DNA of 64,000 nt, taken from NCBI RefSeq assembly GCF_009765995.1, contig NZ_LMUI01000020.1:124001-188000 (forward strand). Direction: 5' to 3'. Origin of the DNA: Methylocapsa sp. S129. GTDB taxonomy: Bacteria > Pseudomonadota > Alphaproteobacteria > Rhizobiales > Beijerinckiaceae. This document shows, in pieces, positions 39,500 through 47,788 of this stretch (the stretch's first letter is position 1; each line of letters starts with the position of its first letter). Position numbers and translations under genes: made by a program. The notes beneath the pieces were generated by a model, which was given only the letters and a program-made list of their open reading frames with translations, had not been told where the DNA came from and did not search any database.

Positions 39500-40098
39500 A
39501 AGCGTTGGAAGACCTGCGCCGCCCGCCCCTCATGCGGGGGGAAATGGCGCGCGAGCAGGTCGCCGCAATGGGTCGCGGCGCCAATCAGTGCGTCGCCCGT
39601 TGCGCCTGTCTTCATCGCGTTTGTCAGCTTGTCGACAATGGCGCGCCATTGGCTCTGGTCGATGGCTTTGGCGGCGCCGTCGTCGGCGACGATGCGCGCA
39701 TAACGTTCGGCAAGCGATACGTAGATGAGAATTCCGTTGCGTTCGGCGCAATGGGTCGCGCCGCGCAGGACGAATTGTTCGAGGGCGGCGCGATGGGCGT
39801 TGGCGCGGCGCACGCTGCGCGGGGTGAGGAGCAAGCGGAGGCTCGGCAACGACAGGACGGCCAGCGTGACAAGAAAGATCGCGAGTTGCGCGATGAAAAT
39901 GCGCTCCGCCGACAATTCGGTGAAAAACAGCAGCGGCAATGGCGTCGCCAGAGCGATGAGGGCGCTCCAGATCAATGGCATGATCTCGTAATGGGCGGAG
40001 GCGCGCGCAAGAACGCAGACGATCTGGCCGCTTGAGCGCGCCTGGGCCGCGCGCAGCGCCGCCTCGATCCGGACCGCTTCTTCATGCGCCAGCACCAT
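39487..40098 (-). CDS. TPM-domain membrane protein
   Basis: This 203-aa protein has a TPM-like segment (EEAVRIEAALRAAQARSSGQIVCVLARAS), two membrane helices (about residues 42-85) and a C-terminal region with RGATHCAERNGILIYVSLAERYARIVADDG, typical of the TPM/YgcG group. The ATG at 40098 overlaps the TGA of the preceding TPM gene as ATGA. With the next two genes it forms a LemA-TPM-TPM cassette of unknown envelope function. Confidence 0.75.
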   Translation of the reverse strand: MVLAHEEAVRIEAALRAAQARSSGQIVCVLARASAHYEIMPLIWSALIALATPLPLLFFTELSAERIFIAQLAIFLVTLAVLSLPSLRLLLTPRSVRRANAHRAALEQFVLRGATHCAERNGILIYVSLAERYARIVADDGAAKAIDQSQWRAIVDKLTNAMKTGATGDALIGAATHCGDLLARHFPPHEGRAAQVFQRFHVL

Positions 40099-40850
40099 CA
40101 CCAACTCCCCGAGGCGCCGCCGCCGCCCGACGATCCGCCGCCGCCCGAGAAGCCGCCTCCGCCTCCATCCGAGAAACCGCCGCCTCCGCCGCCTCCGAAA
40201 GAAGAACCGCCTCGACCGCCGCCGCTCAGCAGAACATTCATCAAAATATACATAAGGGCGCGGCCGACGCCGCCTTGTTGGCGGACGGTGCCGACGATGA
40301 TGAAAATAAAGATCGCAATGAAAAGAAGAAGCAGGACAGGCGCCGCCCAGCTCTCAGAATCCTCGGGGCGCATCTGCTGCGCCGGCTTCTGCCATTCCGA
40401 CGAATCGGTCGTCAGCGTGGTGATGATGTCGTCGACGCCGCGCGATATGCCGCCGTTGAAATCTCCGGCCTTGAAGCGCGGCGCGACGGCATTGGCGATG
40501 ATGATCTTCGAAGTCGCGTCGGTCAGCGTTCCTTCGAGCCCGTAGCCGACTTCGACACGCACCTTGTGTTCCTTGGGTGCGATGAGAAACAACACGCCGT
40601 TGTTCTTCTTCTCTTCGCCGAGCTTCCAGGTGCGGAAAAGCTGGTTGGCGTAGGGTTCGATTTCCTGGCCTTCGAGCGAGGAAACGGTCGCCACGACAAG
40701 CTGGATGCCGGATTTGTCCTCGAGCGCCTTCAGCTTGCCTTCGAGGGAAGCGCGTTGTTCAGGGGAAATGACGTTTGCCTGGTCGACCACCCGTCCCGTG
40801 AGCGCGGGAAAGGCTGGGTCCGCCTGAGCGGCAAGCGTCAAACCGAACAA
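40098..40850 (-). CDS. TPM-domain exported protein with Gly-rich tail (YgcG-like)
   Basis: This protein is 250 aa from the TTG at 40850. A TPM domain (LTGRVVDQANVISPEQRASLEGKLKALE ... VEVGYGLEGTLTDA) precedes one transmembrane helix (VLLLLFIAIFIFIIVGTV) and an extreme Gly/Ser tail (FGGGGGGGFSDGGGGGF). No ATG or GTG lies near the expected N-terminus. Extending the frame gives a convincing signal peptide ending LTLAAQA and beginning at CTG 40907, which overlaps the lemA TGA as CTGA and follows GGTGA. The true start may be that CTG, so the 5' end is uncertain. Confidence 0.85.
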   Translation of the reverse strand: MFGLTLAAQADPAFPALTGRVVDQANVISPEQRASLEGKLKALEDKSGIQLVVATVSSLEGQEIEPYANQLFRTWKLGEEKKNNGVLFLIAPKEHKVRVEVGYGLEGTLTDATSKIIIANAVAPRFKAGDFNGGISRGVDDIITTLTTDSSEWQKPAQQMRPEDSESWAAPVLLLLFIAIFIFIIVGTVRQQGGVGRALMYILMNVLLSGGGRGGSSFGGGGGGGFSDGGGGGFSGGGGSSGGGGASGSW

Positions 40851-40903
40851 GACGACCAGAAGCGCGCAAAAGCGCCCCGGAGAGATCGCGGAGAGAAGAG
40901 CGC

Positions 40904-41503
40904 TCAGAATTTCACCTTCGGCGCGGCCTGTGCGTCGTCCGTCGCCGTGAATTCGGCCATCGGCTTATTGCCGCTGAAAAAGGTCGACGCCCAGATCACG
41001 CTCGGGAACGTCCGCAAGGCGACGTTATAGGCGCGCACCGCGTCGATATAATCCTTGCGCGCGACGGCGATGCGATTTTCCGTGCCCTCGAGCTGCGACT
41101 GCAGCGCGAGGAAATTCTGGTTGGACTTGAGATCGGGATAGTTCTCGCTAACGGAAAGCAGGCGCCCGAGGGCGCCGGACAGCGTATTCTGCGCGTCCTG
41201 CAATTGCTTCACCTTGACGGGGTCGGTGAGATCGGCGGCGTCGACATGGATCGCGGTGGCTTTGGCGCGCGCCTCGGTGACGGCCGTCAGCACATCTTTT
41301 TCCTGCTTGGCGTAGCCCTGTACGGTCGAGACCAGATTGGGGATGAGATCGGAGCGGCGCTGATACTGGTTCTGGACTTGCGCCCATTGCGCCTTGGCGG
41401 CCTCTTCGAGCGTCGGAATGGTGTTGTAGCCGCAGGCCGAAACGCTCAAACCGAGAAGGACGGCGGCGGCTATGGCGCGTAGGCGCGAAAAGCTGGCGGA
41501 CAA
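40904..41503 (-). CDS. LemA-family lipoprotein
   Basis: This 199-aa protein has a lipoprotein signal (LLGLSVSAC lipobox at Cys24) and the LemA helical bundle: WAQVQNQYQRRSDLIPNLVSTVQGYAKQE is the diagnostic segment, followed by ENYPDLKSNQNFLALQSQLEGTENRI. The start is TTG at 41503, supported by AGGGGA 7 nt upstream; there is no usable ATG. It is the first gene of the lemA-TPM-TPM cassette, which occurs in many bacteria with no firm function. Confidence 0.88.
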   Translation of the reverse strand: MSASFSRLRAIAAAVLLGLSVSACGYNTIPTLEEAAKAQWAQVQNQYQRRSDLIPNLVSTVQGYAKQEKDVLTAVTEARAKATAIHVDAADLTDPVKVKQLQDAQNTLSGALGRLLSVSENYPDLKSNQNFLALQSQLEGTENRIAVARKDYIDAVRAYNVALRTFPSVIWASTFFSGNKPMAEFTATDDAQAAPKVKF

Positions 41504-41591
41504 TGGCGATCCCCTCGGTGTTCGATTTCAGCCGCCAGCATAGAACCGAAGCCGCGCTTCGCAAAGAGCGGCGCGGGATCGGCCCGCGCGT

Positions 41592-41906
41592 TTACTCCTT
41601 GTGCTGCGCCGATCGCCACTCGGCCCAGGCGGCGCGAAAGCGCGGGGACGCTATGGCGAGGGCGAGTTGAGCAAGCGCGATCGCCAGATTGAGGTCGGCT
41701 GGCGGCCCAGCGCGGCGGCGGCGCGCCATATGGCTGGCGAGTGCGTCGATTGTCATTGCATCGGCTCCGCGAACGATCCGCGCAACCCGCCATGGCTGGG
41801 CAATAAGGACGCGGCCGCCGGCCTCGATGATCGAGGCGACGGCGTCGGAAGCAAGCGCCGCGGGATTCTGTGCGGCGGCATGGGAGGATATTGGATTGTT
41901 GAGCAT
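41592..41906 (-). CDS. Hypothetical small protein
   Basis: This 104-aa Ala/Arg-rich protein (MLNNPISSHAAAQNPAALAS ... ALAQLALAIASPRFRAAWAEW) has no domain I recognise and no signal peptide. The ATG at 41906 lacks a clear ribosome binding site. An AT-rich stretch upstream (41915-41960) could hold a promoter. Another frame here is also open (41470-41913), so coding status is uncertain. Confidence 0.35.
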   Translation of the reverse strand: MLNNPISSHAAAQNPAALASDAVASIIEAGGRVLIAQPWRVARIVRGADAMTIDALASHMARRRRAGPPADLNLAIALAQLALAIASPRFRAAWAEWRSAQHKE

Positions 41907-41979
41907 GCGTCATTTCTGTAAAATAGAAAATAACACATAAATATCTAATTATCCAGAATTTTCATCTATGTCGGCGTAG

Positions 41980-43173
<1,194 letters not shown>

Positions 43174-43278
43174 AATCTCGCGCCGGCGCCCCGTCGCGCT
43201 TCATTTCGAAGCTGGACAGGGCGCCGCGCCTTTGCTACACCCCCGGCCTCGCGACGGCCTGGGGTCATCGCTTTCGAT

Positions 43279-43354
<76 letters not shown>

Positions 43355-43380
43355 TCGAAATCAAGGACTTATCAAAATTC

Positions 43381-43421
43381 ACCGTTTGAGGCACGCCGAC
43401 TCAAACGGCTTTTCAAACGGT
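43381..43421 (+). repeat. Inverted repeat after tRNA-Lys with two possible 3' arms
   Basis: CCGTTTGAG (43382-43390) pairs perfectly with CTCAAACGG (43400-43408). A second 3' arm TCAAACGGT (43413-43421) can pair with the same 5' arm. A short T run separates the two arms. It may terminate tRNA-Lys transcription or be part of a recombination site. Confidence 0.5.
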
Positions 43422-43525
43422 GTTTTCTGGCGCGGCGGTTCACAGAGATGTGAATGGCTGCCATCTCCTAAAGCGCCAGATGCTACCTTAGCGGCGGGGT
43501 TTTGGCGCATGGCCGATCCAAGGGC

Positions 43526-43576
43526 CACAACTTTGCCAAGGTGGGATCGAGGGTTCGAATCCCTTCGCCTGCTCCA
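43526..43576 (+). pseudogene. 3' half of tRNA-Gly (GCC), probable attachment-site scar
   Basis: The stretch holds a Gly-type anticodon region (ACTTTGCCAAGGT, anticodon GCC), then a T arm (GAGGG-TTCGAAT-CCCTT), an acceptor 3' strand CGCCTGC, discriminator T and CCA. Discriminator T and this layout match alphaproteobacterial tRNA-Gly(GCC). The acceptor 5' strand and the D arm are missing: upstream bases show no AGCTCAGTTGG-like sequence. Half-tRNA copies of this sort are usual products of tRNA-targeting integrases. Nothing else gene-like lies in 43355-43659. Confidence 0.7.
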
Positions 43577-43659
43577 AGTTTCGGGTGTGTTGGCGAATCT
43601 TAACTGCCGTTGAAACCCAAGCTTCGCCATACATCTATGAACGGATGCCGCTCAGCGGG

Positions 43660-44430
43660 TTAATGCTCCCATTGAACTTCGGTGGCGAGGTATTCCGAAA
43701 GGACGGACCGCACCCTCGGGCCGCCGTCCTGCTGGACGGAATAGCGGTAGATTCCTTCTTGGACGACGACCCATTCGCCTTCCGTGTCCTCGCCCGTAAG
43801 TAGGCGTGTCAGCATGCGGCTCCCGACCTCCGGCCACGCCGCGAGGCTTCCTGGGCCGCTTAGCCCCTCAAAGTCCTGGCGCTCCTCCGTCGTCATACAT
43901 TCCAGCGGGATCATCGACATGTGGGCCGGAGCATCCAACATCGGTTCGCCGTACTCGAAATAAGCGTGCCCACGCGCATTCTTCAGCACCACACGCGCGA
44001 CGCGACTCGAATCCGGTTTCCATAAGACACGTGTCTCGCCACCGCGCGTCACATATTCTGTTCGCGATCGCTCGATCCGCGCGCGCAAAGCAGCGCTATC
44101 GGCCAGAGCACGCGCCGCGCTCGCGTTCGACTGTTTCTCCGGGTCGGTCGAACCTGCCAGGACACAACTCAGGAACGTCACCACGTATTGCTCATCCAAC
44201 GAAAAGCTGGTGTTGCACTCCTTGCAGATTGTCACGATCGGCAGGTGGTGTGGGCGTGGCTTTGCCAAGAGGCTCTTTGACGGGACGTGATCCTCGTTGG
44301 TTTCAAGGCCCGCGAGCGGCCTCGCGCAGTGGATGCACCACGACTTCTGCCGTTCGTCGACGAATTCCTCGATCTTGTGCAATGCTGGCTTCCTATCGAT
44401 CGAACCTACGGAAATCGACGGCACAAGCAA
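43660..44430 (-). CDS. HNH-type nuclease-like protein, last gene of the R-M operon
   Basis: The protein has 256 aa. A zinc-bound HNH-like core lies near the N-terminus: WCIHCARPL (Cys32/Cys35), NEDHVPSKSLL (Asp47-His48) and ICKECN (Cys69/Cys72, Asn73). The pattern fits HNH family members that keep two CxxC pairs. The C-terminal 150 residues are not recognisable. A start at TTG 44430, or GTG 44424, is forced by a stop just upstream. It lies 12 bp after the PIN-like gene, which suggests it belongs to the same transcript. Whether it cuts DNA in defence is inference. Confidence 0.65.
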   Translation of the reverse strand: MLVPSISVGSIDRKPALHKIEEFVDERQKSWCIHCARPLAGLETNEDHVPSKSLLAKPRPHHLPIVTICKECNTSFSLDEQYVVTFLSCVLAGSTDPEKQSNASAARALADSAALRARIERSRTEYVTRGGETRVLWKPDSSRVARVVLKNARGHAYFEYGEPMLDAPAHMSMIPLECMTTEERQDFEGLSGPGSLAAWPEVGSRMLTRLLTGEDTEGEWVVVQEGIYRYSVQQDGGPRVRSVLSEYLATEVQWEH

Positions 44431-44442
44431 TCATAGCGCGGC

Positions 44443-45588
44443 TCATGGTGTGCGTTCCTCCGTTGCCGAGGAATCATCGCCGCCCGGCGTTGCTAAGACC
44501 GCGTCATCTGGTCGTTGCTGGTGGGCTTCCAATTCCGCAGTAAGTTCGCCCAGCCGTGTTCTGAGGGCGACCCTATCGACTGGCGCGACCGGCATCGATG
44601 CGCCAGGCGCGCCCGACAACACGGCAACGATCTGATCTCGTTCATCCTCAAGCTCCCGAACCTTCGCCCGTGTCTCGATTGCCTCCGCTACCTCGCTCTG
44701 TCTCCGACGAGCACGCTCGTCGTCCTGCAAGCTCTTCTCCACCTGATCGACACCGGCTTGGATTTCTGGGAAGCGCTCCGCCGCGAACCGCAAGAACTGG
44801 CCGAACTCATAGATGTGAAAATCCTGGTCGGACCCTGCTCGAAACTCCTCAATCAGCTCCGGGCGAGGACCGAGCTTCCGGCCTTTATGGATCCACCACC
44901 AGTCTTCCTTGGCATCGTCGGATATAAATATTATAGGCCGCTTGTCGGATTTGGCCTTCGCGATCATGTCTTTCCAGATAATGAGGTCACCGAATTTGTC
45001 GATCTCTCCACCGTCTTTCTTGGCATCCTTGTATCCAGGTGGAACCTTCTTCGAATACCGATCCTCGCCCTCTTTCTTCACCGCAGCGAGTTGCTCGGGC
45101 TTCCACTTGTCACCAATTCGCCCGTCCAAGAGTTGTGTGAGCCTGGCGACGGCGGCGGCGATTTCCTCAACCGGGTGCGCTGCCTGCGCCGCAATCATTC
45201 GGCCGCGAAAGTCTCCGGCGAACATATCTAGCGCCGCCAGTTCCTTAGCAACGCTGATCGTCGGGTGGGCGCGGAGCTGACGCAGCCTCTCGCGCGCTTT
45301 CTCAAGAACCGCCTCCTGATCCTTTATCAATGCCTCATAGGCATCCTGCGCACCCAGTTCGACATCTAGGCGGTTGCGATGAAACTCAAGCCCAACTTGG
45401 TACGGAATCCACAACGACCCCCTTAGCGCATCGAACAGTCGCAGAAGCTCTTCACGTACTGCGGCGGGGTGACGGAGGCAGTGCAACAGAACGTTTGCAT
45501 CGGGGACAAAAATCGCGTTGTCCCACAACGCCGAAGCCTCCGTTGCCGACTTTGGATACCAGCCCGGATACTTGTCCCTCATGATCAC
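44443..45588 (-). CDS. PIN-like domain (PIN_8 type) protein
   Basis: The 381-aa protein has the N-terminal PIN-like strand IFVPDANVLLHCLRH (first acidic residue Asp30), SLWIPYQVGLEFHRNR, and a later RPIIFISDDAKEDWW with further acidic residues. This is the arrangement seen in large PIN-like proteins of defence loci rather than small VapC toxins. A helical middle (about residues 90-170) and a coiled-coil C-terminus (about 295-360) are predicted. The GTG at 45588 overlaps the previous stop as GTGA; ATG 45582 is an alternative. It may be an RNase that acts as an effector. Confidence 0.7.
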   Translation of the reverse strand: MIMRDKYPGWYPKSATEASALWDNAIFVPDANVLLHCLRHPAAVREELLRLFDALRGSLWIPYQVGLEFHRNRLDVELGAQDAYEALIKDQEAVLEKARERLRQLRAHPTISVAKELAALDMFAGDFRGRMIAAQAAHPVEEIAAAVARLTQLLDGRIGDKWKPEQLAAVKKEGEDRYSKKVPPGYKDAKKDGGEIDKFGDLIIWKDMIAKAKSDKRPIIFISDDAKEDWWWIHKGRKLGPRPELIEEFRAGSDQDFHIYEFGQFLRFAAERFPEIQAGVDQVEKSLQDDERARRRQSEVAEAIETRAKVRELEDERDQIVAVLSGAPGASMPVAPVDRVALRTRLGELTAELEAHQQRPDDAVLATPGGDDSSATEERTP

Positions 45589-46115
45589 TCCAGCCAGGCT
45601 AATTTCTCGATACCAAGTCGTTGCGCGGCTTCTCGAACAAGTCCACGGGATCGTTCGGCCTCAGTCTTCCCGCTCTCCAATAGGACAACACCAAACGAAG
45701 AAAAGGATCTGTGCGCCCGGCCGCGCTCGAAAACCGCCATTAAGACGGATTTCCAATCTCGGCTGCGGCCCCATCCGATTACTCGGCCATCCTCGGTCCT
45801 GCGTCCATGAGGCTTGATATAGATGTGGACCGCCCGGTCCCTGCTCGTGAGCCCGAGTAATCGCCAGACCTCCGCTTCGTTCAGTGATAATCGCGCCCGG
45901 ACATAGGGCTTCACCAACGAATCCTTGATGTACACGCGTACCTTTCGCGCATCCATCACATGGGCCAACTGCCCGCCGATCGAGGCATCGCGCGTCCAAA
46001 GCTCGTAGTAACGCGCGCGTTCTGTGTCGGGTAGCGACATCCATCCGAGGTCATCGCACTGTGCCCAGAGCCTGTCCCTCAACGCATCGCGTACCGTTGT
46101 TGGAATCGCCGTCAT
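45585..46115 (-). CDS. Unrecognised 176-aa protein inside the R-M operon
   Basis: The protein (MTAIPTTVRDALRDRLWAQC ...) is soluble and mixed alpha/beta. It carries a segment KVRVYIKDSLVKPYVRARLS and an aromatic-rich strand VHIYIKPHGRR. I recognise no family. Its ATG overlaps the TGA of the helicase gene (ATGA), and its stop overlaps the next start, so it is firmly embedded in the operon and probably needed with its neighbours. A DNA-binding, specificity or adaptor role is possible but unsupported. Confidence 0.75.
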   Translation of the reverse strand: MTAIPTTVRDALRDRLWAQCDDLGWMSLPDTERARYYELWTRDASIGGQLAHVMDARKVRVYIKDSLVKPYVRARLSLNEAEVWRLLGLTSRDRAVHIYIKPHGRRTEDGRVIGWGRSRDWKSVLMAVFERGRAHRSFSSFGVVLLESGKTEAERSRGLVREAAQRLGIEKLAWLE

Positions 46116-47788
46116 TGAATGCCGCCTCTGCTATGAGGGGCTGGGAAATCGAAAGCGGGCAGCTCAAGCGTTGGATCGCCTTCGCGGGTGAATAAATCGG
46201 CTTGGTCCTTCATCCAATCCAGCATGAAGCTCCCGGCGCCCTCGTCACGGAATTGGATGACGCCAGGCAGACGCAACCGCTCGACATCGCCTCGCACGGC
46301 TTTCTCAAGTTCGACGACCTCAGCGAGGCGGCGCAGATCGCTAACGAAGTCGAGAACGACGACCTTCTTTTTCCTGGGGCTGATACGTAGCCCCCGGCCC
46401 AGTTGCTGCACGAAGATCCGCCGGCTGTGCGTGACCCGCATGAAAACGATCATGTCAACGTCGGGGACATCGACGCCCTCGTTGAACAAGTCACGGGTCG
46501 TTACGACGTCTAACGACCCTTTCCGAAAGGCCACCATCGTGCGATCTCGTTCCCGAGGCGTCATGTCGCCGGTGATTGGCTCGGCGCGAAAACCGAACAG
46601 CCTCAGCATGGCCGCGAAGCTTTTCGCGTGAGTAACCGACGAACAGAAGATTATCGCCGAGCGTCGAGCCTCCTTGTCGAAGGTGTCCCGGATCGCGCGT
46701 GCCGCTTCCTCATCGCGCGTCGGGAGCAACAACAGCTTGTTCAGCTGTGTGATCGAATAGCTGTTGCGTGAGTGCGATCGAACGAATGACCAATCGATAT
46801 TGTCCGCTAGTAGGCGGTAGTCCGCCTCACAAAGGAATCCCCGCCGGAGACCTTCCGCGATCCCAATTCGCACGACCGGAGGGCCCAGCAGGTGGTCAAT
46901 GTCATAGCCGTCGCCACGCCATGGGGTCGCTGTGACACCCCCAATCATCGCTTCAGCCATCTTGTCGGTTACTCGGCGGAAGGTATCGGACCCCACATGA
47001 TGCGCCTCGTCGATCAGGACGACCCCAAAGTCAGGCAACTGGTCGAGCCGCGACACGGCGCTTTGAACAGTCGCGAACGTGATCCCATTCCATTCGGGGG
47101 GAAATTCGCCGCCAATCAAGCGATGGGTCGGAACCCACTTCGGAAGCTGGTCCCAAAACGCTCTCTGCAGCTGATCGACCAATTCCCTCGTGCCGGCGAG
47201 CACCAACGCCCGACCGCCAGGTACCGCCTCGTCGCGAAAAAGCTGGGCGACGCTCTCGGCAAGTACAACTGTCTTTCCGAGTCCTGTCGCAAGGACCACT
47301 TGTCCCCGACCCGTTTCGCGCAGGGATCCAACGAACCGATCAACGGCATCGAGCTGATAGTCGCGAAGATCGCGTCTGCTGGCCGGGTACTCCGGACTGC
47401 GCCGCGCCATCTCGAGCAGACTCGCCGGCTCAAGAACACCGATCTCAATACCAAGCGCCGCCCAGCGGCGAACCGAGGCCTGCATCGCGGGGCCGGCGCG
47501 GCGGCTCGTGGCGACATAGATTCGATCAGCCTGATAATATCGTGCCGCTTCGCCGACCTGATCGACAGCGGCCGGCGACGGATATCCGTTGGTGGTGAAC
47601 TTGCATTGTATCACCCACAGCTCGGCGTTCTTGACGCCGAGGACGTCGGCGCCCGCGTCGCCAGAACCCCCGATGAGCCTGACATCCTCAAAACCATTGC
47701 ACACGAGCAGCCGAGCCACGTCCCGCTCGAAGGCTTGCCATGGCCCCCGTAGCAGTCGTTGGGCGTGTAGGAATGGTTCCGCAGTCAC
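46112..47788 (-). CDS. Mrr-like nuclease fused to SF2 helicase
   Basis: This 558-aa protein has two parts. Residues 10-120 form a restriction-endonuclease fold of the Mrr type: Glu21, GGSGDAGADVLG with Asp48, and VIQCKF (Gln61-x-Lys63). Residues 140-540 form a DEAD/DEAH-like superfamily 2 helicase: VVLATGLGKTVV (Walker A Lys172), VLIDEAHH (motif II), VTATPWRGDG (motif III), FNEGVDVPDVD and the final QLGRGLR (motif VI). The GTG start at 47788 overlaps the GHKL stop as GTGA; a longer TTG frame exists but ignores this coupling. Nuclease-helicases of this sort translocate on DNA in restriction systems. Confidence 0.85.
   Translation of the reverse strand: MTAEPFLHAQRLLRGPWQAFERDVARLLVCNGFEDVRLIGGSGDAGADVLGVKNAELWVIQCKFTTNGYPSPAAVDQVGEAARYYQADRIYVATSRRAGPAMQASVRRWAALGIEIGVLEPASLLEMARRSPEYPASRRDLRDYQLDAVDRFVGSLRETGRGQVVLATGLGKTVVLAESVAQLFRDEAVPGGRALVLAGTRELVDQLQRAFWDQLPKWVPTHRLIGGEFPPEWNGITFATVQSAVSRLDQLPDFGVVLIDEAHHVGSDTFRRVTDKMAEAMIGGVTATPWRGDGYDIDHLLGPPVVRIGIAEGLRRGFLCEADYRLLADNIDWSFVRSHSRNSYSITQLNKLLLLPTRDEEAARAIRDTFDKEARRSAIIFCSSVTHAKSFAAMLRLFGFRAEPITGDMTPRERDRTMVAFRKGSLDVVTTRDLFNEGVDVPDVDMIVFMRVTHSRRIFVQQLGRGLRISPRKKKVVVLDFVSDLRRLAEVVELEKAVRGDVERLRLPGVIQFRDEGAGSFMLDWMKDQADLFTREGDPTLELPAFDFPAPHSRGGIQ

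Noticed and set aside
40084-40545. Pro-rich rightward frame (repeated PPPP)
   Set aside because: Antisense of the Gly-rich tail of the TPM protein.
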